Program-made: the position numbers and the translations under genes
NCBI GenBank assembly: GCA_023460855.1
Contig: JAEWOS010000011.1
Location: forward strand, 37,671 to 101,670
Source: Bacteroidota bacterium
Lineage (GTDB): Bacteria > Bacteroidota > Bacteroidia > Flavobacteriales > Weeksellaceae
Direction: 5' to 3'
DNA: 64,000 nt
In this document: positions 28,244-35,615 of the stretch, in pieces
Numbering within the stretch: position 1 is the stretch's first letter
Layout: every line of letters starts with the position of its first letter
Notes under the pieces: generated by a model
What the model was told of the DNA's origin: nothing
The model's database searches: none
The model's input: only the letters and a program-made list of their open reading frames with translations

Positions 28244-28900
28244 ATGAGAAAAGTTTTTCGTCCGGCCGCTATTGTTGCTGTGGTGACTTTATTTGTTTCT
28301 TCGTGCAAGAAAAATGAAACGGCTACCAGTGAAGTTTCGCAGGTGACGACTTCAAATGACGGTTCGCTGTATGTACTGGACACGATGAACAGCAAAATCG
28401 AATGGAAAGGTTTCAAGATTGTGAAAAGCGATAACACGAGTCATTTCGGAACCATCAAATTTGAAAGCGGAGACGTTACGGTGAAAGACGGAAAACTGCA
28501 AAGCGGGAAATTCGTAGCTAACATGTCGAGTCTGAAAAATGTAGATCTGAAAGATGAACCGGAACAGCAGGCCAAGCTTCAAAATCATCTGAAGTCTGCC
28601 GATTTTTTTGAAGTTGAAAGTTTTCCTACTGCATCTTATGAGATCACAAAGATTACTCCGGCAGAAGAAGGCGATTACAATACCATTCTGGACGGAAATC
28701 TCACAATTAAAGGAATTACAAAACCGGTACAGTTTAATGCCAATGTTTCGGTGGAAAACGGTGAAGCGAGCATATACACCGAGCAGAAAGATATTTTGCG
28801 TGAAGATTTCGGTGTGAAATTTCAGATGCCGGTTCAGAACGGAATCATTAAGAATGAAGTGAACATACAGATTGCAGTAAAAGCACGGGAAAAGAAATAA
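28244..28900 (+). CDS. YceI family lipoprotein
   Basis: 218 residues. Signal peptide with lipobox FVSSC (Cys21). After a short linker, the YceI lipocalin-like barrel runs from about residue 45 (YVLDTMNSKIEWKGFK) through FGTIKFESGDV, HLKSADFFEVESFPTASYEI and GNLTIKGITKPVQF to VKFQMPV. YceI proteins bind polyisoprenoid-like lipids in a closed beta-barrel and are periplasmic. This one is anchored by lipidation. Monocistronic, closed by a terminator. The ligand and cellular role are not known. Confidence 0.93.
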   Translation: MRKVFRPAAIVAVVTLFVSSCKKNETATSEVSQVTTSNDGSLYVLDTMNSKIEWKGFKIVKSDNTSHFGTIKFESGDVTVKDGKLQSGKFVANMSSLKNVDLKDEPEQQAKLQNHLKSADFFEVESFPTASYEITKITPAEEGDYNTILDGNLTIKGITKPVQFNANVSVENGEASIYTEQKDILREDFGVKFQMPVQNGIIKNEVNIQIAVKAREKK

Positions 28901-28920
28901 CTGCGGTTTTTCAAAAGCAC

Positions 28921-28953
28921 AGCCGTACCAGTCCGGTGCGGCTTTAATTTTTT
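28921..28953 (+). terminator. terminator of the yceI-like gene
   Basis: AGCCGTACC pairs with GGTGCGGCT (one wobble), followed by a T-rich tract TTTAATTTTTT. Confidence 0.75.
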
Positions 28954-29012
28954 CTCTGAATTCGGGATTCGTTTTTGAAGTTTTTCGATGTAAATCAGTT
29001 CCGGGATAAACT

Positions 29013-29043
29013 TTTGAACTCGGCTATAATATTGCTAAATTTG
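29013..29043 (+). promoter_or_regulatory. Bacteroidota-type promoter of pheS
   Basis: TTTG (29013-29016), a 19-base spacer and TAAATTTG (29036-29043): both consensus elements at ideal spacing. The ATG of pheS follows at 29064, leaving a short leader of about 14 bases, with no room for a T-box or leader peptide. Confidence 0.8.
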
Positions 29044-29063
29044 CACGGATTGAAAAATACAAG

Positions 29064-30074
29064 ATGCTAGACAAGATTGACGGTTATATGCAGGATGTGA
29101 ACGCATTCACCAGTACAGATGCCGCAGAAATAGAGCAGTTCAGAATCAAGTACAGCAGTAAGAAAGGAATTCTTACGCAGCTTTTTGATGATTTTAAAAA
29201 TGTTCCGAACGAACAGAAAAAAGAATACGGTCAGAAAATCAATGCGCTGAAGCAACAGGTTGCAGAAAAAATCGAAGATCTGAAAAGCGCCGGAAAATCT
29301 GCAGATGTTCTCGTAAAAGAAGACCTTACGCGTCCTGGATTTCCTTTGGAAGCCGGAAGCCGACATCCGATTGCACTGGTGCGCAACAGAATCATCGATA
29401 TTTTCCGGTCAATCGGTTTTGCTGTGGCTGACGGCCCCGAAATAGAAGACGACTGGCATAATTTCTCGGCTCTCAATATGCCGGAATATCATCCTGCGCG
29501 CGATATGCAGGATACATTTTTTGTAAGCAAAGATCCTGATTATCTGCTGCGTACGCATACTTCTTCCGTACAGATCCGCTACATGGAACAGAACGAACCG
29601 CCAATCAGAATTTTGTCTCCGGGAAGGGTTTTTCGTAATGAGGCTGTCTCCGCGCGTTCGCACTGTATTTTTCATCAGGTGGAAGGACTTTACATCGACG
29701 AAAATGTAAGTTTTGCCGACCTGAAACAGACGATTCAGTTTTTTACGAGTGAACTTTTCGGAAAATCTAAAATCAGACTCAGACCTTCCTATTTTCCGTT
29801 TACAGAACCAAGCGCAGAAGTGGATGTTTACTGGGGATTAAACTCGGAAACCGATTACAGAATAACCAAGGGTACAGGCTGGCTCGAAATTATGGGTTGC
29901 GGAATGGTGGATCCTGCCGTTCTTCAAAATGTTAACATTGATCCCGACAAATTTTCAGGGTACGCATTCGGAATGGGCATTGAACGCATCGTGATGCTGC
30001 TTTATCAAATGGGCGACATCCGCATGTTTTTCGAAAATGACAAGCGAATGCTGGAGCAGTTCTCCCATCTGTGA
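29064..30074 (+). CDS. pheS: phenylalanine--tRNA ligase alpha subunit
   Basis: 336 residues, normal for PheS. It charges tRNA-Phe as the catalytic part of the alpha2beta2 enzyme. The N-terminal coiled-coil arm covers about residues 1-80. Class II motifs follow: HPIALVRNRIIDIF with DGPEIEDDWHNFSALN, motif 2 in RILSPGRVFRNEAVSARSHCIFHQVEGL, and motif 3 in GYAFGMGIERIVMLLYQ. It has a textbook promoter and its own terminator, so it is monocistronic; pheT is not adjacent. Confidence 0.97.
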   Translation: MLDKIDGYMQDVNAFTSTDAAEIEQFRIKYSSKKGILTQLFDDFKNVPNEQKKEYGQKINALKQQVAEKIEDLKSAGKSADVLVKEDLTRPGFPLEAGSRHPIALVRNRIIDIFRSIGFAVADGPEIEDDWHNFSALNMPEYHPARDMQDTFFVSKDPDYLLRTHTSSVQIRYMEQNEPPIRILSPGRVFRNEAVSARSHCIFHQVEGLYIDENVSFADLKQTIQFFTSELFGKSKIRLRPSYFPFTEPSAEVDVYWGLNSETDYRITKGTGWLEIMGCGMVDPAVLQNVNIDPDKFSGYAFGMGIERIVMLLYQMGDIRMFFENDKRMLEQFSHL

Positions 30075-30096
30075 CTTTAGCCAGCAATAATATTGA

Positions 30097-30130
30097 TAAT
30101 CCTGCGCACTTTACGCAGGATTATTTTTTA
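30097..30130 (+). terminator. terminator of pheS
   Basis: AATCCTGCG pairs with CGCAGGATT around a seven-base loop, followed by ATTTTTTA. It overlaps the stop codon of the convergent small membrane-protein gene. Confidence 0.85.
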
Positions 30131-30345
30131 TTGAAATATTTGAACAGCAATACCAGGTTTGTAAAGAAACACGCTCCGGTCAAAAACCACATCATCAGAT
30201 ATCGTTTTTCGAAAGGTGTTTCGGTAAACAAATCCGTCATCGCAGCCAGACTCAGGAAAATACCAATAAGGGATATTGTCGAAAAGAGGAGTACTGTTTT
30301 CAGTGAAGGTTGCTGTAACCAGGTAGTGTTTGTGTTTTGATTCAT
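30121..30345 (-). CDS. small two-helix membrane protein
   Basis: 74 residues from the ATG at 30345; the frame is open further upstream to 30420 but the extra residues are not membrane-protein-like. Two hydrophobic helices (about 17-38 and 49-70) are separated by a short charged loop, DLFTETPFEKR. The C-terminus KYFNKK is basic and likely cytoplasmic. The family is not recognised. It converges on pheS and its last codon lies in the pheS terminator stem. Confidence 0.7.
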   Translation of the reverse strand: MNQNTNTTWLQQPSLKTVLLFSTISLIGIFLSLAAMTDLFTETPFEKRYLMMWFLTGACFFTNLVLLFKYFNKK

Positions 30346-30473
30346 TTTTCTAAGTATCCGATAGGCAAAGTACCATTTTTCGTTGAACCGAACAAAGTTG
30401 TTTTGCAAAATTAATCGCAAAAGAATTCCGGTGATTGTGGTAAAAGTTATTAACTGAATGTTTCCTTAAAAAC

Positions 30474-30938
30474 CTACCAGTACGAATAATCTGCGGTCCC
30501 CAAGAAACGGTATTCAGACTCAATCAGTTTTTTCAGGTCAAAATAATTGCGGTGATGAAGTTCTGTAATCCTGAAGATTTTCTTTCCGTTCTTATAGAAG
30601 AAAATGCATTCCTTTGGTGTCATATTCGTCCAGAAAAAACTTGTTTTCCAGCCTTCTATTTCATTCTTATTATAATTTCGCGTTACCAGTCCAAGAAAGT
30701 TCTTTACTTTGATTTCATATTTTCCGAATTCAACAGAGACAACTTTGATTCTTAGCTCACGCAGCAATACAAAAAAGTAAATGATCAGCAGACCTCCGGG
30801 AATCAAGAGTACCGGCAAAGCGTCCTGGTCGTAAAATTCCTGAAGCGTAAACATCGTAGACGAAAAATAAAGTAAAAATGCGAAGCCTGCGCACAGGACT
30901 AAAGGCATAAAAGCCGAAAATGAGAATCTGGATTTCAT
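30474..30938 (-). CDS. membrane protein with PH-like domain, hypothetical
   Basis: 154 residues. Two N-terminal helices (about 8-30 and 40-60) are followed by a soluble beta domain, VVSVEFGKYEIKVKNFLG through EGWKTSFF to FRITELHHRNYFDLKKLIESEYRFLG. The arrangement of two helices then a beta domain with a late amphipathic helix resembles bacterial PH-domain proteins. No function is known. It is transcribed alone. Confidence 0.7.
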   Translation of the reverse strand: MKSRFSFSAFMPLVLCAGFAFLLYFSSTMFTLQEFYDQDALPVLLIPGGLLIIYFFVLLRELRIKVVSVEFGKYEIKVKNFLGLVTRNYNKNEIEGWKTSFFWTNMTPKECIFFYKNGKKIFRITELHHRNYFDLKKLIESEYRFLGTADYSYW

Positions 30939-31092
30939 GTTAAAGTTTAGTTAGTTTCATGTAAAATTACATTTTTCGAAATGATTTTCAATGGATATTA
31001 GGTGATGCTTTCGTGTAATACTGTGTCTGATTTTCAGCAGGTTGTCTTTCCTGATAAACTGTATCTATTCGAAGAAATGTTAGATGTAATTT

Positions 31093-31127
31093 AAAAAAAA
31101 ACCTCTCCTGAAAAGTTTCAGAAGAGG
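31093..31127 (-). terminator. terminator of the DUF3108 gene
   Basis: A 12-bp stem with one mismatch (CCTCTTCTGAAA against TTTCAGGAGAGG on the minus strand), followed by nine T on the minus strand. Confidence 0.85.
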
Positions 31128-31155
31128 CTGATTGATCGTTCAACTGTGCAAGTAT

Positions 31156-31926
31156 TTATTTAAATGCCAGGTTGTATTTTACGTTCTTGTAACTGTCGAG
31201 ATCTGCTTTCAGGGAACCCACAACCAGATCAGCTTTGATGGAAACCGGAATATGGTTTCTGTCGTTGCTTACCCAAAGTGTTACGCCTTCTTTTGCACGG
31301 AATACGCGTCCGCTCTGAACAACAGGAATAATTTTCAGACATGAGATTCTTCCGAATTTCGTCTTGATCGTTTCCACACCGGCCACTTTCAGGCTGAAAG
31401 GAAACATTTCGTCATCAATCCATACATTCAGATGTTTTACAGCACCAACCTTCAGTTCGCTTTGGTCGAGCGCGCGCAGATAATAAAAAGCAGAAAGCAT
31501 ATCCTGAACTCCTCTTACCGATTTCAAAACCCGTGAATTATTTCCCGGCGCTTTTTTGTCGGTTAGAATCAGTGTCTGGTTATCATGGTTAAAAACCGTC
31601 TGAAGATGCTGGCTGTAGCTGCCTTCATTCACGTTACGCACGTAATAACTAGGCAAACCTGTATTGTAATTGATAAAACTTTCGTAGAGGTCATTCACTT
31701 TGAAAAATGCATTCACAGCGCCCGTCGTTCTGCCGACTCCTTTTACATAAAAATGCTGTTCGCCCTGGAAATTGGTCATTTTTGTGCTTAAAGTGGCAAC
31801 TCCGGCGTTCAGTAAACCGTAATGGATTCTGTAACTTAGTTCTTCACCGCTGTTGATATTGCTCAGTTTCTGCCCATAGAATATTCCGGACATAACGAGT
31901 AGAAATGATAGTACATTTTTTTTCAT
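31156..31926 (-). CDS. DUF3108 domain secreted protein
   Basis: 256 residues with a signal peptide ending IFYGQ (about residue 19). The DUF3108 beta-rich fold is recognised by GEELSYRIHYGLLNAGVATLS at the start of the mature protein, then VNDLYESFIN, YSQHLQTVFNHD, GVQDMLSAFYYLR and FRAKEGVTLWVSNDRNHIPVSIKA near the end. Members are periplasmic and have been proposed to be envelope or lipid-related. No enzymatic residues can be named. Terminated by a strong hairpin; divergent from the oxidoreductase gene. Confidence 0.9.
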   Translation of the reverse strand: MKKNVLSFLLVMSGIFYGQKLSNINSGEELSYRIHYGLLNAGVATLSTKMTNFQGEQHFYVKGVGRTTGAVNAFFKVNDLYESFINYNTGLPSYYVRNVNEGSYSQHLQTVFNHDNQTLILTDKKAPGNNSRVLKSVRGVQDMLSAFYYLRALDQSELKVGAVKHLNVWIDDEMFPFSLKVAGVETIKTKFGRISCLKIIPVVQSGRVFRAKEGVTLWVSNDRNHIPVSIKADLVVGSLKADLDSYKNVKYNLAFK

Positions 31927-32037
31927 ACTGTAATTTTTGCAAATTGTTTGCCATAAATCAGAATCGGCTGGAAATGATGATTGTCAGGCTTCGCTCTTGT
32001 TCGCCCCAACCACCGTGTATCCCTCTGTTTTTTTTAG

Positions 32038-32045
32038 TAAATTTG
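32038..32045 (+). promoter_or_regulatory. -7 promoter box before the ferredoxin-NADP-reductase-like gene
   Basis: TAAATTTG matches TAnnTTTG, 32 bases before the ATG at 32078. It lies after the upstream in-frame ATG at 31937, which argues for the shorter protein. Confidence 0.5.
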
Positions 32046-32077
32046 CCGGGTTTAGCAATTACAGACATATTTACAAC

Positions 32078-33133
32078 ATGATCACAACGGATTTACTGAT
32101 TATCGGAGCCGGACCGACCGGACTTTTTGCGGTTTTTGAAGCGGGTTTACTTAAGATTAAATGCCACATTATTGACGCTTTGCCTCAGCCTGGCGGACAA
32201 CTTGCGGAGCTGTACCCTAAAAAGCCGATTTTCGATATTCCGGGTTATCCAACGGTGAATGCCGGTGAACTTGTAGACAATCTGATGGAACAAATCAAGC
32301 AGTTTCAGCCGGGGTTTACTCTTGCAGAAACAGCTGTAACGCTTACTAAAGTAGATGACGACTGGTTTGAAGTGGTTACCAACAAAGGAACGGTTCACAG
32401 AGCGAGAGCGGTTGCAATTGCAGGCGGACTTGGAACTTTTGAACCGAGAAAGCCGGACCACCTGGAAAATCTGGCCCAGTTCGAGGAAAACGGAGTGGAA
32501 TATTTTGTAAAAGATCCGGAACATTTCAGAGATAAAAAAGTGGTAATCGCGGGCGGCGGTGATTCTGCTCTTGACTGGAGTATTTTTCTATCAAATGTGG
32601 CAAGCGAAGTAACACTGATCCACAGAAGAAATGAATTCCGCGGAGCGCTGGACAGCGTTGAAAAACTGCAGGATCTGAAAAATCAGGGGAAAATTAACCT
32701 GATTACGCCTGCTGAAGTGACGGAACTGCACGGAAACGGACATATCGAAGCAATTACCATTAACAGCGAAGGCGAATCTTTGAAAATTGACACGGATTTC
32801 TTTATTCCTTTGTTCGGACTTACGCCTAAACTCGGAGAGATTGCAAACTGGGGACTTGAGATCGAGAAAAACGCGATCAAAGTAAACAACGCGCTGGATT
32901 ATCAGACGAACCGCGAAGGTATTTATGCCATTGGTGATATCAATACTTATCCCGGAAAACTGAAACTCATTCTGTGCGGTTTCCATGAAGCAACGCTGAT
33001 GTGTCAGAGTGTTTATAGTAGAATGAATCCGGGCAAGAAATACGTTCTGAAATATACAACGGTAAGCGGTGTAGACGGTTTCGACGGAAGCCGGAAAGAA
33101 GCCGAAAAAGCTGTTGTTAAGAAAATCGATTAA
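32078..33133 (+). CDS. ferredoxin--NADP reductase, thioredoxin-reductase-like type
   Basis: 351 residues from the ATG at 32078; the frame opens at 31937 but the first 47 residues are low-similarity and contain the promoter. FAD-binding GAGPTGLFAVFEAG is at about 10-23. PQPGGQLAELYPKKPIFDIPGYP follows, and NAD(P)-binding AGGGDSALDWS sits near 155. The redox CxxC of true thioredoxin reductase is absent; that position reads PxxGxx instead. The C-terminal GIYAIGDINTYPGKLKLILCGFHEATLMC is typical of YumC-like ferredoxin or flavodoxin reductases. It passes electrons between NADPH and ferredoxin in the cytoplasm. Confidence 0.92.
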   Translation: MITTDLLIIGAGPTGLFAVFEAGLLKIKCHIIDALPQPGGQLAELYPKKPIFDIPGYPTVNAGELVDNLMEQIKQFQPGFTLAETAVTLTKVDDDWFEVVTNKGTVHRARAVAIAGGLGTFEPRKPDHLENLAQFEENGVEYFVKDPEHFRDKKVVIAGGGDSALDWSIFLSNVASEVTLIHRRNEFRGALDSVEKLQDLKNQGKINLITPAEVTELHGNGHIEAITINSEGESLKIDTDFFIPLFGLTPKLGEIANWGLEIEKNAIKVNNALDYQTNREGIYAIGDINTYPGKLKLILCGFHEATLMCQSVYSRMNPGKKYVLKYTTVSGVDGFDGSRKEAEKAVVKKID

Positions 33134-33156
33134 TCTCAGGAACTGTTCCGGATCTG

Positions 33157-33810
33157 GTGAAGGATTATTATTACTTTTTAGGTGTTAAGAATGATGCTTC
33201 TGCCGAAGATATCAGAAAGGCTTACCGCAAACTTTCGCTGAAATATCACCCTGATAAAAATCCGGACGATGAATTTTTTGCTGACCGATTCCGGGAAATT
33301 CAGGAAGCTTACGATACTTTAAACGATCCCGAAAAAAGGAAAATATATGATTCCGGCTCCGTCGGACAAACGGTACGGCCAAGATCGACGGAATCACCGG
33401 TAATCAAAACCTTTACCTCTACAAAAATTCATGCAGTAAAAGGTGATGAGGTCACCATAAAATGGAATACAAGTCATGCCGACGTCGTGAAAGTGCTTCC
33501 GTTCGGATTGCAGAAACCGTATGGTGAACGTACGTTCAGAATTACCGAATTTAAGGACGGGAAATTTGTGATCATTCTGCATGCGACCAATTCCTATATC
33601 AACAAGACAGCAGTTCAGGGGATTACCGTGATGGAAATTTCGGAAAGACAGCGACAGCAGTTTGGAAATCAGGCGGAAGAAACGCATTCAGGAACTGTTG
33701 AAGTGCCGCCTCACACCATTGCAAAAAACAGGTACCGTAAACAAGTGATCGTTGTTCTGATTCTGATTGCTATTCTGTTTTATCTGGCATCAATCTGGGT
33801 GGAAAACTAA
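33157..33810 (+). CDS. membrane-anchored J-domain protein
   Basis: 217 residues from a GTG 23 bases after the reductase stop. The J-domain occupies residues 1-67: DYYYFLGVKNDASAEDIRKAYRKLSLKYHPDKNPDDEFF, with the invariant HPD. A beta-rich domain follows (about 85-160, TKIHAVKGDEVTIKWNTSHADVVKVLP), resembling an Ig-like fold. The protein ends in one hydrophobic helix (about 196-214) and a short tail, so it is tail-anchored with the J-domain in the cytoplasm. There is no zinc-finger or DnaJ C-terminal substrate domain. It should recruit DnaK to a membrane site; the client is unknown. Confidence 0.88.
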   Translation: MKDYYYFLGVKNDASAEDIRKAYRKLSLKYHPDKNPDDEFFADRFREIQEAYDTLNDPEKRKIYDSGSVGQTVRPRSTESPVIKTFTSTKIHAVKGDEVTIKWNTSHADVVKVLPFGLQKPYGERTFRITEFKDGKFVIILHATNSYINKTAVQGITVMEISERQRQQFGNQAEETHSGTVEVPPHTIAKNRYRKQVIVVLILIAILFYLASIWVEN

Positions 33811-33811
33811 A

Positions 33812-33898
33812 TCAGCAGATTTTTGCTCTTCCGGGACATTTCTTACACCTTTTGCCTTTTTTAAACTTTTTACAGCACTTCTTTTTAAGGCACTGCAT
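33812..33898 (-). CDS. Cys/Lys-rich mini-protein
   Basis: 28 residues from the ATG at 33898 (46 if the ATG at 33952 is used). The sequence is dominated by Cys and Lys: MQCLKKKCCKKFKKGKRCK, then KCPGRAKIC, with six Cys and eleven Lys. The upstream ATG is unlikely because a -7 box ends only four bases before it. Similar tiny KCC...KKxGKRCKxCP proteins occur in flavobacteria to my recollection. A metal (zinc or copper) site or nucleic-acid binding are guesses from composition. Its stop is one base from the J-domain gene stop, convergent. Confidence 0.6.
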   Translation of the reverse strand: MQCLKKKCCKKFKKGKRCKKCPGRAKIC

Positions 33899-33955
33899 GT
33901 CCGTATTTACGGCAAGTGGCGGTACAAGGAATGGAGTTGTTTTCGAAAGCATGTA

Positions 33956-33986
33956 CAAATATAAATTTATTTAGACTAATTACAAA
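33956..33986 (-). promoter_or_regulatory. consensus promoter of the Cys/Lys-rich mini-gene
   Basis: Minus strand reads TTTG (33986-33983), 19 bases, TATATTTG (33963-33956): both elements match the Bacteroidota consensus at ideal spacing. The predicted transcript starts near 33950 and would carry a leader of about 50 bases before the ATG at 33898. Confidence 0.75.
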
Positions 33987-34095
33987 TAGAAAGTATAAAT
34001 TTATATCCAAATCCTAATACTTTACAGTTTTACCATCTGAAATTTTTTGTGGTACTATAATTGAGAATATTACTGTGATGAATTATGGTTTAAAT

Positions 34096-35094
34096 ATGAA
34101 AAAGCAACTCGCATTATTTGCTTTTGCAGCAGCACTATTGGTTGCGTGTGAAAAAGAGCAGACCGCTACAGAAAATACTTCCCCAAAACGTCCCGAACTT
34201 CAGGAACCCGCAAAACCGGTCAGAAATGCCATGTCGGTTCAGGATTCGATGACGGAAGCACAAAAGAAAATTCAGTTTTCCACAATAATTTTTCCAAAAG
34301 GAAAAAAAGATTCGGTGATGGCCGAATTCAATAAAAATTATTCTGAAGAGGAACGGTATAAAATTCTGGCAATTAACCGGCTGGACAGCAAAAATAAATG
34401 GCGGGCAGATACGCTGGTAATACCTTCAACGCTAGATGCGAATTTCATGAGTTTTGCACCGTTTCCGCTGGAAGTAGATTCCTTGGATCAGGTGGAGAAA
34501 CTTGCGATGTTTTCCTACAGCATTCATGCTTATGCCTTATATGAAAAAGGAAAACTGATTAAGTGGGGACCAAGCAGCATGGGGAAAAAAGCGACACCCA
34601 CTAAAAAAGGCCTCATGTTTACGAACTGGAAAAAGGAGACGGCCATTTCTACCTCTAACAGCGAATGGATTCTTCGCTGGAATTTCAACACCCATAATAC
34701 ACTGGGAATTGGCTGGCATCAGTATGAATTACCGGGTTTCCATGCCTCCCACAGTTGCATGAGGCTGCTGGAAGCCGATGCAAAATATATGTATGACTGG
34801 GCAGATCAGTGGGTTTTAACAGACGGAGGAAATACTGTAAAAGCAAAAGGAACGCCTGTCATCGTATTCGGTGAAACAGATTTCAAAGAAAAGCCGTGGC
34901 TGAAACTTGCAGGAAATGCCGCCGCCAATACTTACAGATTAGAAGATATCAACAATGTGGTAAAAGAGTTTATTCCTGAAATTTTGAAAGAACAGAAAAA
35001 TTCCGACTCGATCAGAGCTGAACAGGCCAAACTTATCACCAGGGAAGATCCTAAAAATCTTTCCGGCGGAAGAAAACAGACCGGCAGCGCTTAG
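34096..35094 (+). CDS. L,D-transpeptidase (YkuD fold) lipoprotein
   Basis: 332 residues from the ATG at 34096; a frame-open ATG at 34075 adds seven residues ahead of the signal peptide. Lipobox ALLVAC (Cys18). The catalytic motif is WHQYELPGFHASHSCMRL, with nucleophilic Cys in SHSCMRL near residue 223 and the upstream His. It should cross-link peptidoglycan (3-3) or attach proteins in the periplasm, and is insensitive to most beta-lactams by family. A long helical C-terminal tail follows the catalytic domain (residues about 285-332). It overlaps the convergent membrane-protein gene by four bases. Confidence 0.9.
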   Translation: MKKQLALFAFAAALLVACEKEQTATENTSPKRPELQEPAKPVRNAMSVQDSMTEAQKKIQFSTIIFPKGKKDSVMAEFNKNYSEEERYKILAINRLDSKNKWRADTLVIPSTLDANFMSFAPFPLEVDSLDQVEKLAMFSYSIHAYALYEKGKLIKWGPSSMGKKATPTKKGLMFTNWKKETAISTSNSEWILRWNFNTHNTLGIGWHQYELPGFHASHSCMRLLEADAKYMYDWADQWVLTDGGNTVKAKGTPVIVFGETDFKEKPWLKLAGNAAANTYRLEDINNVVKEFIPEILKEQKNSDSIRAEQAKLITREDPKNLSGGRKQTGSA

Positions 35095-35615
35095 CTTCCG
35101 GTTTCGTATTTTAAAAGCGCATCTACTGCAAACTGCCGCAGTTTGTCCATCTGATTTTTCGCCCGGCTTTGCCCGATACGTGATGCTGTATATAGCAGTG
35201 CGATGAGAGCCAGCATCACGAAAGAAGCAGGAAGTGCCCATGGAAAATCATCAGAGTTTATCTGCCGTTCCACAAACCATATTGTGAAAAACGTCATCCA
35301 CAGAACAAAAAACAGAAAGTAGAGAAACATAAAGAGCGTCCAGATCGATGATCCCGGACCGAAAACGCCGCGAAGTACTGTTTTTTCATCTTCTTTCTCC
35401 GTTCTTATCGACAAAAAAGGTTTCCAGTAATGATCTTCAGGCGTTTTTACACTGATGGTTGCGAGTTCCTGGTTGATATTGCCGTTGAATTCCTCATCGT
35501 TATCCTGAAGATATTCTTTCAGTTGTTCCTCAACTTCTTTTTTGTCGAGATCTGTAAAAATTTTAAATCTTGGACGCGATCGGATGCGGTCTAATGTGGT
35601 TTCTTCAGTTTTCAT
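35091..35615 (-). CDS. two-helix membrane protein, hypothetical
   Basis: 174 residues. The N-terminal 85 residues are soluble: RSRPRFKIFTDLDKKEVEEQLKEYL then FNGNINQELATISVK, with an alternating beta pattern. Two long hydrophobic helices follow (about 92-115 and 127-146), then a charged C-terminal helix (RAKNQMDKLRQFAVDALLKY). Its start lies inside the end of the upstream aspartyl protease gene (11-base overlap), so the two are translationally coupled. No family recognised; a membrane-bound partner of the protease is one possibility. Confidence 0.75.
   Translation of the reverse strand: MKTEETTLDRIRSRPRFKIFTDLDKKEVEEQLKEYLQDNDEEFNGNINQELATISVKTPEDHYWKPFLSIRTEKEDEKTVLRGVFGPGSSIWTLFMFLYFLFFVLWMTFFTIWFVERQINSDDFPWALPASFVMLALIALLYTASRIGQSRAKNQMDKLRQFAVDALLKYETGS

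Noticed and set aside
30071..30340. 89-codon plus-strand frame overlapping the pheS stop
   Set aside because: It covers the pheS terminator and the antisense of a small membrane protein; low-complexity with no family pattern.
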